Source: Desulfoluna butyratoxydans
Lineage (GTDB): Bacteria > Desulfobacterota > Desulfobacteria > Desulfobacterales > Desulfolunaceae
Reading direction: 5' to 3'
Assembly (NCBI RefSeq): GCF_900699765.1
Contig: NZ_CAADHO010000002.1
Span: 248,001-312,000 of the forward strand
Length of the DNA: 64,000 nt
In this document: piece by piece, positions 34,632-43,859 of the stretch
Numbering within the stretch: the first letter of the stretch is position 1
Layout: the number at the start of each line of letters is the position of its first letter
Made by a program: the position numbers and the translations under genes
The notes under the pieces: model-generated
What the model saw: only the letters and a program-made list of their open reading frames with translations
Databases searched by the model: none
Told to the model about the DNA's origin: nothing

Positions 34632-36317
34632 ATGACACGCGCCGTTCCACGTCTCGTCGTATCAGCCCTTGCCCTCCTCCTGGCAGGGTTCTGCCTCTTT
34701 TCAGCCTCCCCTGTACGGGCCGACGTTCCGGTGTCGGCACCCGCAGAGAGCCCCGATCGCAAAGTCGATCAGCTCACGCGACTCCTCACCACCATGGACC
34801 AGGTTGAACGGGAGGTGGCAGAAGCCCAAAGCGTCCTTTCCAGCCCGGAAGCCCTGGGCAAAGAGGAGCGCTACCGAGCCCGTATCACCCGTCTCAGCGC
34901 CCGACTCACCGCCCTGGAGGAGGGATTTGAACAGCTGGCCACCGGCGTGGAAAAGTCCACGACGCCACAGGCGGGCGGAGCCAGTTCCTTTGAATGGAAC
35001 ACGGAGCTCAAAGAGCTTTTAGCCCCTCTGATCATGGAAATCAAGCACATGACGTCCCGTCCCCGGGAAATTCAGGGACTCCGCAGCACTCTGGAGGGTT
35101 ACGACGAAGAACTCTCCCGCATTGCCACAGCCATGAAGAATATCACAGCCCTGCAGGCCAAGCCCAACCTCTCCCCGGCCCTGGCCCTTGAGCTGGACAC
35201 CCTGGCCTCCAAATGGCGGCACCGTGAACAGGAGCTGATCTCCCTGAAGGGCCTGGCCGAGCTGAAGCTGGAGGAGAAGGAGGCCACCAAACGAACCCTG
35301 TCCGGGTCTTTCCAGGATGTGACCCGCCTCTTCTTCAAAAGCCGGGGCCGCAACCTCCTCATGGCCCTGGCCGTCCTCTTCGGCACCCTGTTTGCCATGG
35401 GAAAACTCAGGTCCGTCATCGAAAAACACAGCCGCCTCTACGGCAAGGCCCAGACCGTCTACGCCCGCATCTTTGACTTAAGCTACATGATCGTCACCAT
35501 CACCGTTGCCCTCCTCTTCACCATAGGCTCCCTCTACCTGGTGAGCGACTGGGTCCTGCTCTCCATCCTGCTGATCCTTGTGTTCGGACTGGTCTGGACC
35601 TCCAAGGAGGCCATCCCCAAAGTGTGGGGCCAGGTCCGCATGCTCCTCAACCTGGGGGCGGTCCGCGAAGGAGAGCGCCTCATCTACCAGGGAGTCCCGT
35701 ACAAAGTCACCAGCATCAACCTCTACTCGGAACTGGAAAACCAGGCCCTTCAGGGCGGCCGCCTGCGCCTGCCCCTGAAAGACCTCTTTGACCTGCGCTC
35801 CCGTCCCTGGCACCCTGACGAACCCTGGTTCCCCACCCTGAGTGGAGACTGGGTGCTCCTATCCGACACCACCCACGCCAAGGTGACGGTGCAGAGCCCC
35901 GATGTGGTGAACCTGCGCCTGTTGGGCGGAGCCATACGCCGGATCACCCCGGCAGAGTTCCTGTCCCTGGCCCCCACCAACCTCTCCCAGGGGTTCCGCC
36001 TGGAAGCCCGCTTCCGCCTGGATCCGTGCCACCGCACCGAAGCCGCCACCACCATCCCTGCTGCCCTTGAAAAAAGCCTCACCACGCGCTTCGCCGAAAC
36101 CCGCTGGATCCCCGAGGACCTTTCCGTGCAATACCGTCGCACCCTCCCCTCATTCCTGGAACTCTCCGTCCTCGCCGACTTCCCCGGCTCCTGCGCCGAA
36201 GACCACCCCCTCATCGCCATGGCCCTGGAACAACACTGCCTGGAAACCGCCGCTTCCATGGCCTGGGACCTCCCCACCCACCGCATGGCCGTTCAGATGG
36301 TGCAGGGGAAAAGCTAA
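34632..36317 (+). CDS. MscS-like membrane protein with signal peptide and coiled-coil periplasmic domain
   Basis: This 561-residue protein has a signal peptide (1-30, ending VRADV), a periplasmic helical and partly coiled-coil region (about 40-230), membrane segments at about 241-258, 285-304 and 307-326, and a cytoplasmic part. The piece GERLIYQGVPYKVTSI near 353 resembles the beta domain of MscS channels, and the rest the C-terminal alpha-beta domain. The Gly/Ala-rich pore helix of MscS is not obvious, so a conducting channel is uncertain. AGGGAG precedes the ATG. A GCCTCCGGCGG element starts 8 bases after the stop. Confidence 0.6.
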   Translation: MTRAVPRLVVSALALLLAGFCLFSASPVRADVPVSAPAESPDRKVDQLTRLLTTMDQVEREVAEAQSVLSSPEALGKEERYRARITRLSARLTALEEGFEQLATGVEKSTTPQAGGASSFEWNTELKELLAPLIMEIKHMTSRPREIQGLRSTLEGYDEELSRIATAMKNITALQAKPNLSPALALELDTLASKWRHREQELISLKGLAELKLEEKEATKRTLSGSFQDVTRLFFKSRGRNLLMALAVLFGTLFAMGKLRSVIEKHSRLYGKAQTVYARIFDLSYMIVTITVALLFTIGSLYLVSDWVLLSILLILVFGLVWTSKEAIPKVWGQVRMLLNLGAVREGERLIYQGVPYKVTSINLYSELENQALQGGRLRLPLKDLFDLRSRPWHPDEPWFPTLSGDWVLLSDTTHAKVTVQSPDVVNLRLLGGAIRRITPAEFLSLAPTNLSQGFRLEARFRLDPCHRTEAATTIPAALEKSLTTRFAETRWIPEDLSVQYRRTLPSFLELSVLADFPGSCAEDHPLIAMALEQHCLETAASMAWDLPTHRMAVQMVQGKS

Positions 36318-36325
36318 AAAAGCGT

Positions 36326-36892
36326 GCCTCCGGCGGGCAGGGGATACAGCCCCTGCACCCCAGGTTCGCAAATGCTCCGTCCCTTCGTTCCTCAGGGACG
36401 TCACATTTGCTGACGGGCTTTGCCCGTAGTCAGCGGCGTGGGGTATTCATGATTAAAATCCAGTCATGTAAATCGTTAAGTCCGTTTCATTCTTCTGGAA
36501 ACACGATGAAGGACAATTCGAATTCGCTTCGCTCCTCAGAAAAAAGCCCAGAAACGTTCCCTGCGAGCTATGCCCGCCATAAACGCTGATGCGTTTTGCG
36601 TATTTCTTTACACGAGTCAAATACATCAAAAGGGGACACCCGGGTATTTGCGACGCTGGGGTTCAGTGGGTGCCTCCTTAGCGGCCGGAGGCTGGCCGGT
36701 TAAAGCTGATCATCAACGGATTACGGTAACGCATCCTGGCCCTCCAAGGCTTGTGGGATAGTGTGCACAAACCGCCAGCTTATGTATCGGGCGAAGCCCG
36801 AGCCGAAGGCGCGTGCGCATTTTTCTGAGGAACGAAGGAAAATGCGCACGCGCAATCAGCTTTCGAGGTGGCTCCACCTCGCCGCCGGAGGC
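36326..36892. repeat. largest composite GCCTCCGGCGG element (567 bases)
   Basis: The forward unit at 36326 has hairpin GCAGGGG/CCCCTGC, then GCAAATG/CATTTGC with inner GTCCC/GGGAC around a TTCGTTCCTCA loop. The reverse B unit ends at 36892, 51 bases past the trkH stop; its stem is GCGCGTGCGCAT/ATGCGCACGCGC (36810-36854). A degenerate core GCCGGAGGC lies at 36683-36692. The middle 36440-36780 is less GC-rich than the flanks. No credible gene lies inside. Confidence 0.7.
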
Positions 36893-36943
36893 ATGGTTTT
36901 TCGAGCCACTTCGACCATAGAGGGCTTAGCGCATGGATTCCCC

Positions 36944-38326
36944 TTACCCGATCATGATGTCTTCTTCGGCCCAGCGATGGGGGGGAGCGATGTCGCGGCT
37001 GACGGCCACGGCAATGGCCATGGGGCCGAGGCGGCCGACAAACATAAGGAGGGTGACGCAGAGGCGACCCGGGGTGGAGAGGGTGGGGGTGACGCCCATG
37101 GAGAGTCCCACGGTGCCGAAGGCGCTGACGCTCTCAAAGAGGAGTTCAAGAAAGCGGCCGCGGCTCTGGGTGTGGGCAAGGCTCCCCATCTCGCTGGAGA
37201 GGAGCACCAGGGTACCGAGGATCACCACGGCAACGGACATCATCATGAGGTGGGTGGCTTTCTCCACGCTTTTGGCGGGGATGGTCCGGGAAAAGGCAGA
37301 GACGTGGGCAGCCCCTTTGAGGCGGCTCCGGCCCATGAGAAAAAGGGTGGCTGCGGTGGTGGTCTTGACACCGCCGCCGCAGGAGCCCGGCGAGGCGCCG
37401 ATGAACATGAAGATCAGCGACAAAAAGAGGGTGCCGTTGGCCATGGATCCGAAATCAAGGGTGTTGAAGCCCGCGGTACGAAGGGTCACGGACTGAAAAA
37501 AGGCGGCCAGGAATTTTTCGTGCATGGGCAACGGGGCCAGGGTGTTGCGCCACTCCAGGAGCAGGGTGACCAGGGCCCCTGCAAGGAGGAGGATGGCCGA
37601 GGCCGTGACCACCAGGCGGGTATGGAGACTGAGGCGCTCCCAGCGCCAGCGCCCGGGACGAAGCCGCCCCTGGAGCTCTGAAACGGCCAAAAAGCCCAGG
37701 CCCCCTGCGATGATCAGAAAGGAAATGGTGCCGTTGACCAGAAGATCTCCCCGGAACCGGGTGAGGCTGTCCGGATAGAGGGCAAACCCGGCGTTGCAGA
37801 AGGCGCTGACGCTGTGGAACACCGAGAGCCACAGGGCACGGGCCGGGGTTGGAGAAACCGGGTAAAACCGGATAAAGAGAAAAAGTGCCCCCAGAAGCTC
37901 AATGATGACAGTCACCCGGATCACGGCCCGCAGGATATCAGCGGGGCTCTTTTTCCCGCTGTGGGTGAAGCTGTCCTGAATAATGAGGTTCCCGGCAAAG
38001 CCCACCCGTCCCCGGGCGCCCAGGATCAACAGGGTGGAGATGGTCATGATGCCCAGGCCCCCCAGCTGAATCAGGGCCAGGAGCACCCCCTGGCCGAAGA
38101 GGGTCAGGGTGGAGGCCACATCCAGCACCGAAAGGCCGGTGACACACCCGGCCGAGGTGGCGGTAAAAAGGGCATCCACAAAGGAGAGGGACCCCGTGCG
38201 GGACGAGGCGGGAAGCATCAGCAGCAAGGCGCCGATGGCGATCATGACCATAAAGGATAGGATGAGGCGGCGGGCCGGGGATTGAGCGCGAATCACCGCA
38301 CGCCATGTGGGGGCAAGAGATTTCAT
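36944..38326 (-). CDS. TrkH/KtrB family potassium uptake membrane subunit
   Basis: This 460-residue protein has four membrane-pore-membrane repeats. The four pore loops are visible: TSAGCVTGLS near 58, SAFCNAGFAL near 173, TLRTAGFNTL near 285 and SAFGTVGLSM near 410; each has the selectivity-filter Gly. It transports K+ (or Na+-coupled K+) across the inner membrane. It normally works with a TrkA/KtrA RCK protein, which is not adjacent here. Single-gene unit between two repeat elements. Confidence 0.92.
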   Translation of the reverse strand: MKSLAPTWRAVIRAQSPARRLILSFMVMIAIGALLLMLPASSRTGSLSFVDALFTATSAGCVTGLSVLDVASTLTLFGQGVLLALIQLGGLGIMTISTLLILGARGRVGFAGNLIIQDSFTHSGKKSPADILRAVIRVTVIIELLGALFLFIRFYPVSPTPARALWLSVFHSVSAFCNAGFALYPDSLTRFRGDLLVNGTISFLIIAGGLGFLAVSELQGRLRPGRWRWERLSLHTRLVVTASAILLLAGALVTLLLEWRNTLAPLPMHEKFLAAFFQSVTLRTAGFNTLDFGSMANGTLFLSLIFMFIGASPGSCGGGVKTTTAATLFLMGRSRLKGAAHVSAFSRTIPAKSVEKATHLMMMSVAVVILGTLVLLSSEMGSLAHTQSRGRFLELLFESVSAFGTVGLSMGVTPTLSTPGRLCVTLLMFVGRLGPMAIAVAVSRDIAPPHRWAEEDIMIG

Positions 38327-38424
38327 GGCACCTTATGTACCAGAGTGCGGAAATCATGGCAATTGGTGACGTTCTGTTACTATTCAGTATTGCCTTCTAT
38401 GGTTAAAGTGAGTTGAAAAATCAG

Positions 38425-38608
38425 GCCTCCGGCGGCGAGGTGAGCCACCTCGAAAGCTGATTGCCTTTGCGCTTCGTCCCTCGTTCCTCGGGCCAAAGCG
38501 CAAAGGCCTTCGACTCGGGCTTCGCCCGATACATAAGCTGATGGTTTGTCCGAGTTGCCCCACAAGCCTTGAAGGGCCAGGGCTCGTTATCGTAACCCGT
38601 TGAGTATC
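38425..38608 (+). repeat. type B GCCTCCGGCGG unit, best example
   Basis: It starts with the core at 38425, then hairpin CGAGGTG/CACCTCG, then stem CCTTTGCGCTT (38464-38474) pairing with AAGCGCAAAGG (38496-38506) around a loop with CCCTCGTTCCTCGGG, then CGGGCTTCGCCCG. A tail with CACAAGCCTTGAAGGG and TATCGTAACCCGTTGA is shared with other copies. No inward-facing partner is seen before the lon stop, only a partial CTCCGGCGGGTCG at 38625. It fills the lon-trkH spacer. Confidence 0.75.
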
Positions 38609-38675
38609 CGCTTTAACCAGACTGACTCCGGCGGGTCGGTTTACGAAGGAGAAAGAGCATTCCCGCCCTTAAGCT

Positions 38676-41141
38676 TCAGCTCTTTTTACCGCGCATGGGC
38701 GTTGCCATGGCCGGTCGGCGGCGATCCCCTTCGGCATAGCGCCGATCCTGGGAGACCCGTTTCTGGGCGGCTCGGCGCTCTCCTGCGGTGCGGCGGTCGA
38801 TGGAAAGTTCCAGCACCTCCACCATGTCGGAGACCAGGTGGATGGTCAGGGCCTTCACCACCTTTTTGGGCAGCTCGGCCAGGTCCTTTTCATTCTGGCG
38901 CGGCAGAATCACGGTCTTGACCCCCACGCGATGGGCGGCCAGCACCTTCTCCTTGACCCCGCCCACGGGCAGCACCTTGCCCCTTAGGGTGATCTCTCCG
39001 GTCATGGCCAGGTTCTTTCTCACCACCCGGTTGATAAGAAGGGAGACCAGGGCCGTCATCATGGCCACCCCGGCCGAGGGGCCGTCCTTGGGAATGGCCC
39101 CTGCGGGCACATGGACATGCAGGTCGATGCCCTTGAAGATCTCGTCGTCGATGCCCAGGCCCCTGCTGTTGCTCCGCACAAAGGAGAGGGCGGTGCTCAC
39201 CGACTCTTTCATGACGCTGCCCATCTGACCGGTGAGGTTCAGGCCCTTGTTCCCCTTCATGGCCGTCACCTCGATGTAGAGGATCTCGCCGCCTGCAGGG
39301 GTCCAGGCCAGGCCCATGACCACGCCGGGTACGCTGATGCGGTCGTTGACGTCGTGACTGAACTTTTCCGGGCCCAGGAACTTGGGCACGGTGACCACGT
39401 TGACGGCCACCTTCTCGGCCTCCTCCTGGGCAATGAGGGTGGCGGCCCCCCTGCACACCCCGGCCACTTCCCGCTCCAAATTCCGAAGGCCCGCCTCCCG
39501 GGTGTACCCGGAGATGATCTTTTTCACGGCCCCTTTGGTCATGGAAAAATTCCCGGCGGAAAGACCGTGGGCCCGACGCTGCTTGGGAATCAGGTAGCGG
39601 TTGGCGATCTTTACCTTCTCGTCATCGGTGTAGCCGGGCAGCTCCAGAACCTCCATGCGGTCGAGGAGGGCATGGGGAATGGTGTGGAGCACGTTGGCCG
39701 TGGTGATGAACATCACGTGGGAAAGATCAAAGGGCACGTCGAGGTAGTGGTCGGTGAAGGTGTGATTCTGCTCGGGGTCCAGCACCTCCAGGAGGGCCGA
39801 TGAGGGATCTCCCTGGAAGCTGCTGCCGATCTTGTCCACCTCGTCCAGAACCACCACGGGATTGCGGGACCCCACACGCCGCAGCCCCTGGATGATCCGC
39901 CCGGGCAGCGCCCCCACGTAGGTCCGCCGGTGGCCACGGATCTCGGCCTCGTCCCGGACCCCGCCCACGGCGATGCGGATGAACTCCCGGCCCATGGCAC
40001 GGGCCACGGAGCGCCCCAGGGAGGTCTTTCCCGTGCCCGGAGGTCCGGCAAGGCAGAGGATGGGCCCCTTGGAGGCCTGGGTGAGCTTGCGGACGGCCAG
40101 GTACTCTATGATGCGCTTCTTGGGCTTGCTCAGCCCGAAATGGTCATCGTCCAGCACCTTTTTCGCCCGCACGATGTCCAGGTTGTCCACGGTCTCCTCC
40201 TGCCAGGGCAGGGAGGTGGCCCACTCCAGGTAGGTGATGGCCACGGTGTACTCCGACGACGAAGGATGCATGCGCGCCAGGCGCGAGAGCTCCCGCTCCG
40301 CCTCCTTTTTCGCCTCTTCGGGCATGTTGGCCGCATCAATGCGGGCCCGGTATTCGGACACCTCGGCCGCGTTTTCCCCCTCTTCCCCCAGCTCCTCCTG
40401 CATGGCCTTGATCTGCTGGCGCAGGTAGAACTCCTTCTGCTTGTTGCTCATGTCCTCCTTGACCTGAGTCTGGATTCGGGTGCCGATCTCCAGGATCTCC
40501 AGCTGGTAGTTCACCAGCTCCGTCACTTTTTTCAAGCGATCCCGGACCCGGGAGAGCTCCAGCACCGCCTGCTTCTCCTCAAGCCCCACGTTGATGGTGG
40601 AGGTGATCATGTCCGCCAGGGTGCCGGGGTCGGGAATGGAACGGGCCATCTCCCCCAGCTCCTGGGGCAGGGCCGGGGTGAGCTTGACCACCTTCTGGTA
40701 CTGGGTCAACAGGTTGGCCGCCATGGCCCCGGCCTCTTTGTCGTCCATGCGCGTGTCGTGGATCAACTCCACACCGGCGCGGAGAAAGGGCCTCTCCTGC
40801 ACGTAGCCACGGGTCCCGAACCGACCCATACCCTGGACCATCATCTGGATCTTGCCGTCGTCCTCCCTGGCCATCTTAAGGATCATGGCCACCGTTCCCA
40901 CCTGGTGGAGTTCCGAGGGGATGTGGCGCCCTTCGGGACTCTTTTTCTTGGACAGGAGCAGCCCGATGATCCGGCTTCCCTGCATGGCGTCTTCCACCAG
41001 ATCCGAAGCGGCCCCTTCCGTGGCCTGGAGCGGCAGCACCATCTTGGGAAAAAGGGACACATCATAAACGGGGAGAATCGAGAGCTCTTCCGGGATCTCT
41101 TCAGGTGCCAGGGTCCCGCTGGAGAGTTCATTAATGGACAT
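38676..41141 (-). CDS. lon: Lon, ATP-dependent protease La
   Basis: This 821-residue protease has the N-terminal substrate-binding domain (about 20-215), an AAA+ module with GPPGTGKTSLGR (Walker A, near 372) and VVVLDEVDKIG (Walker B), and an S16 protease domain with the catalytic Ser in KDGPSAGVAM (near 692) and Lys in VGGVKEKVLAAH. It degrades misfolded and regulatory proteins. The ATG at 41141 has GGAGG upstream; the open frame extends 71 codons further without support. After the protease domain there is an Arg-rich tail of about 40 residues (for example RRTAGERRAAQKR) not found in E. coli Lon. Confidence 0.96.
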   Translation of the reverse strand: MSINELSSGTLAPEEIPEELSILPVYDVSLFPKMVLPLQATEGAASDLVEDAMQGSRIIGLLLSKKKSPEGRHIPSELHQVGTVAMILKMAREDDGKIQMMVQGMGRFGTRGYVQERPFLRAGVELIHDTRMDDKEAGAMAANLLTQYQKVVKLTPALPQELGEMARSIPDPGTLADMITSTINVGLEEKQAVLELSRVRDRLKKVTELVNYQLEILEIGTRIQTQVKEDMSNKQKEFYLRQQIKAMQEELGEEGENAAEVSEYRARIDAANMPEEAKKEAERELSRLARMHPSSSEYTVAITYLEWATSLPWQEETVDNLDIVRAKKVLDDDHFGLSKPKKRIIEYLAVRKLTQASKGPILCLAGPPGTGKTSLGRSVARAMGREFIRIAVGGVRDEAEIRGHRRTYVGALPGRIIQGLRRVGSRNPVVVLDEVDKIGSSFQGDPSSALLEVLDPEQNHTFTDHYLDVPFDLSHVMFITTANVLHTIPHALLDRMEVLELPGYTDDEKVKIANRYLIPKQRRAHGLSAGNFSMTKGAVKKIISGYTREAGLRNLEREVAGVCRGAATLIAQEEAEKVAVNVVTVPKFLGPEKFSHDVNDRISVPGVVMGLAWTPAGGEILYIEVTAMKGNKGLNLTGQMGSVMKESVSTALSFVRSNSRGLGIDDEIFKGIDLHVHVPAGAIPKDGPSAGVAMMTALVSLLINRVVRKNLAMTGEITLRGKVLPVGGVKEKVLAAHRVGVKTVILPRQNEKDLAELPKKVVKALTIHLVSDMVEVLELSIDRRTAGERRAAQKRVSQDRRYAEGDRRRPAMATPMRGKKS

Positions 41142-41571
41142 GGTCGCCTCCAAAATCAAGAACAGGGGAAAAGCACCCTGCGGGTTGTGTGACCCACCCC
41201 GGGAAATCAAACCGTTACGGGGGAGGATTTTACATGGCGTGTGGTGTGCATTGTCAGGTGGGTGTGCTATAACGCTCGACAAGGAAGAAGAGAATGAAGA
41301 TAAAAAACGCGTGATCCGTTTTTCTGGGAGTTGCCGGCGGAAACGCCGGGACACGGCAGCGTAGAAAGCGACTGCCTGAAAGGGCTCCTGCCCAGGATTT
41401 CAAGCCAGCTCGCCACGGGTACCGCTTGCAATCAATCCGGCAACCATTGAGGTGACCACAGGACGCACTTCGACCTGCGGTGCTCATGGAACCAAAACAA
41501 AACCTTTGGGTTAGATTAAATCGCCGGGTTATCAATAAATACCACGTTCCCCGGATTGATGTAAAGGAAAG
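41142..41571. other. divergent spacer between lon and the MFS gene
   Basis: On the minus strand CTGACA and TGTAAAAT (41234-41262) could be a lon promoter, but the spacing of 19 is long. No heat-shock-type promoter was found. No gene was recognised. Confidence 0.35.
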
Positions 41572-42759
41572 ATGGGCCCAACCCCTCGCAACATAAGCAC
41601 AATCCCATCGGGAGCCCGCCCCCCTTCGGTCATTCTGTCGGCCCACTATTTCCTCTACTTCGGCATGATGGGCATCTTCCTGCCCTTCTTCAACCTCTTC
41701 TGCCACAACATCGGCCTGTCCGGCTTTGAAATCGGGGCCATCAACTCCACCCGCACCGTGGTCATGGTCCTCTTCTCCATCCTCTGGGGGGCCCTGGCCG
41801 ACCGCCTGGCCCTGAGGCGGCCCGTTTTCATCCTCACCAGCTTTCTAAGCGCCCTTGCCTTCGGAGGCTACCTCTTCACCGACACCTTTCTGCCCATGCT
41901 GGGCGTCACCGTGGTCTATGCCCTCTTCTTCGGCCCGGTCATCCCCTTTCTGGAAGCCTTCACCATGGAGGCCCTGAACCGCCCCGGCGCAGACCCCAAC
42001 GCCTACGGCCGTATCCGGGCCTGGGGGTCCCTGAGCTTTATCGGGGTGGTCATGGTCATGGGCAGGGTCATGGAGATCAGTTCCACCCGCCTTGTGCCGC
42101 CCCTCATCCTCCTGGCCTCCCTGATGCTGGCCCTCTGCACCCCTGCCATGCCCAGGGACCTCTCTCCCCTGAAGCCCGCCGGGACATCGGAAATAAAAAG
42201 CCTTTTTAACCGCAGGACCCTGGGGTTCCTCCTGGCCAACTTTCTCATGCTGGCCGGCCACGGCACCTATTACGGGTTCTTCTCCATTCATCTGGAACAG
42301 ACCGGATACGGCCCGGGATTCATCGGCCTGGCCTGGGCCCTGGCCACCCTTGCGGAGCTGGCTGTCATGACAGGCTCTTCCCGGATTTTCAAGCACCTGC
42401 CCATCCACCGGGCCCTCTGGATTGCCTGTCTCCTGGCGGCCCTCAGGTGGGTGGTGCTCTTTGCCTTCACCTCCCCGGCCGCCATTCTCCTGTCCCAGCT
42501 TCTCCATGCCGCCACCTACGCCCTGTTTCACATCGCCTGCATCCTCTACACGGACCGCCTCTCCACCCCCGGCAACCGCACCGTGGCCCAGGTGGCCAAC
42601 AACGCCGTATCCTACGGCCTGGGGCTCATGGCAGGTTTTCTGGTCAACGGCTGGCTCTACGACCGTTACGGGGCCGGTCTCTTTCTCATGAGCGCCGGCA
42701 TCTCCCTGGGGGCCGCGGCCCTGCTCTTTCTGGTCGCCTCCCGGTCCCCGCGCCCCTGA
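41572..42759 (+). CDS. MFS transporter
   Basis: This 395-residue protein has about twelve hydrophobic segments. The loop after helix 2 has WGALADRLALRRPVFIL, the MFS signature region, and YGRIRAWGSLSF follows in helix 5, a pattern of the phenylpropionate/nucleoside-type MFS branch (HcaT-like). The substrate is unknown. AAGGAAAG lies 1 base-pair step before the ATG, close but acceptable. No linked enzyme genes hint at a substrate. Confidence 0.85.
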   Translation: MGPTPRNISTIPSGARPPSVILSAHYFLYFGMMGIFLPFFNLFCHNIGLSGFEIGAINSTRTVVMVLFSILWGALADRLALRRPVFILTSFLSALAFGGYLFTDTFLPMLGVTVVYALFFGPVIPFLEAFTMEALNRPGADPNAYGRIRAWGSLSFIGVVMVMGRVMEISSTRLVPPLILLASLMLALCTPAMPRDLSPLKPAGTSEIKSLFNRRTLGFLLANFLMLAGHGTYYGFFSIHLEQTGYGPGFIGLAWALATLAELAVMTGSSRIFKHLPIHRALWIACLLAALRWVVLFAFTSPAAILLSQLLHAATYALFHIACILYTDRLSTPGNRTVAQVANNAVSYGLGLMAGFLVNGWLYDRYGAGLFLMSAGISLGAAALLFLVASRSPRP

Positions 42760-43235
42760 CCCGCCACAACGGCCCGGGAAATGTCTACCTTTCAGACCCT
42801 TTTTCCCAGAAATTTACGGGCTCTTTTACCCCACCATTCCGGTATAGATTGGAGACAAACCTCAGCCCGCCACGCACCCCTAAAGGGCACAGAGAGGGAA
42901 TAAAAACACGCCTTTCAAGCACCCAGCAACAGCCCTGAGGTACCATCACTCACAAAATGCTCTCTGCCCGACCTTTTTTACTCGAAAACTGCCCGGGTGG
43001 TAAAAAAAACATCGTTCCGATCCCCCTCCGGCAACTCGTCCTAAATGGGCACGATGACAGTAAGTATATGCAAGCAGGGTCGATTGCTGACCACGGGTCA
43101 AAGAAAAAACAATAATTTCACTATTGAAATGGGAAAAATATTTTTTTATATCCGTTTTTTACCCAGATTTTCATACGAGTGGAAAATTATGGCGGACGTT
43201 CTTGATTTTTTACTCACCAAGGGGGATAAAACACC
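42760..43235. other. spacer before the HTH gene
   Basis: No gene recognised. The last 200 bases are AT-rich and contain the promoter listed at 43124. The part 42780-43020 shows nothing notable. Confidence 0.4.
43124..43152 (+). promoter_or_regulatory. sigma-70-like promoter of the HTH gene
   Basis: TTGAAA (43124-43129) and TATATC (43147-43152) are exactly 17 bases apart within an AT-rich stretch; the leader is about 77 bases. Confidence 0.6.
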
Positions 43236-43646
43236 ATGGAACATGACTCAGGCAAAGGTAAGCAGGTTGTAAAGTCCATCGGCAAAGCCATGCAATTCTG
43301 GCGAAAACTGGAAGGCCATGACCAGAAGGACTTTTCTGAGGTGATCGGCACCTCTCGCTCGTATGTGGCCAAGCTGGAAAACGGCCACGTGGGTGTCTCC
43401 ATCAATCGCATCGCTGAAATTGCGGAAGCCCTGGGCATCTCGCCTTACACCCTGATGCGCGGCGTACCCGAAAAGGAAGAACTTGAAGCCCTCCTGGACC
43501 TCTATACCGACGACGACCTGCGGGTCACCAAATCGGAGATGGAGGATCTCTTCTGCGAGCGGCTCCGCAACCACCGGGTCCCCAGGGAATATTACATCCA
43601 TCTGCTGGAGCTCTTCCGCTCGGGAAAATACAACAGGGTCGCTTAA
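43236..43646 (+). CDS. XRE-family helix-turn-helix regulator
   Basis: This 136-residue protein has a Cro/CI-type HTH domain at about residues 12-70: GKAMQFWRKLEGHDQKDFSE, TSRSYVAKLENGHVGVSI and IAEIAEALGISPYTLM. The remaining 65 residues are acidic and helical, with no metal or ligand motif. It may repress its own promoter. It is convergent with the flavin reductase gene. A moderate terminator follows. Target genes are unknown. Confidence 0.88.
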   Translation: MEHDSGKGKQVVKSIGKAMQFWRKLEGHDQKDFSEVIGTSRSYVAKLENGHVGVSINRIAEIAEALGISPYTLMRGVPEKEELEALLDLYTDDDLRVTKSEMEDLFCERLRNHRVPREYYIHLLELFRSGKYNRVA

Positions 43647-43656
43647 AGCGCCTTGG

Positions 43657-43685
43657 CCCGCCCGTCTCAGGGGCGGGACCCTTTT
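43657..43685 (+). terminator. probable terminator after the HTH gene
   Basis: CCCGCCC, a 7-base loop and GGGCGGG are followed by ACCCTTTTA; the T-run is short. Confidence 0.55.
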
Positions 43686-43859
43686 ACACACACAAGCACT
43701 CGGCCCGGGACACCCGCCCCGGACCGACACCAAACGGCCGCCACGATGATATTCAATGGGCTCCGACACGACACCAAAGAAATTGGGGTCGGGCCCATTA
43801 GCACGGCAGCAGCCCGCAGATAACCGCGCAGCCTGCCCCCGTGCCCCTTCCCAGGCCCA

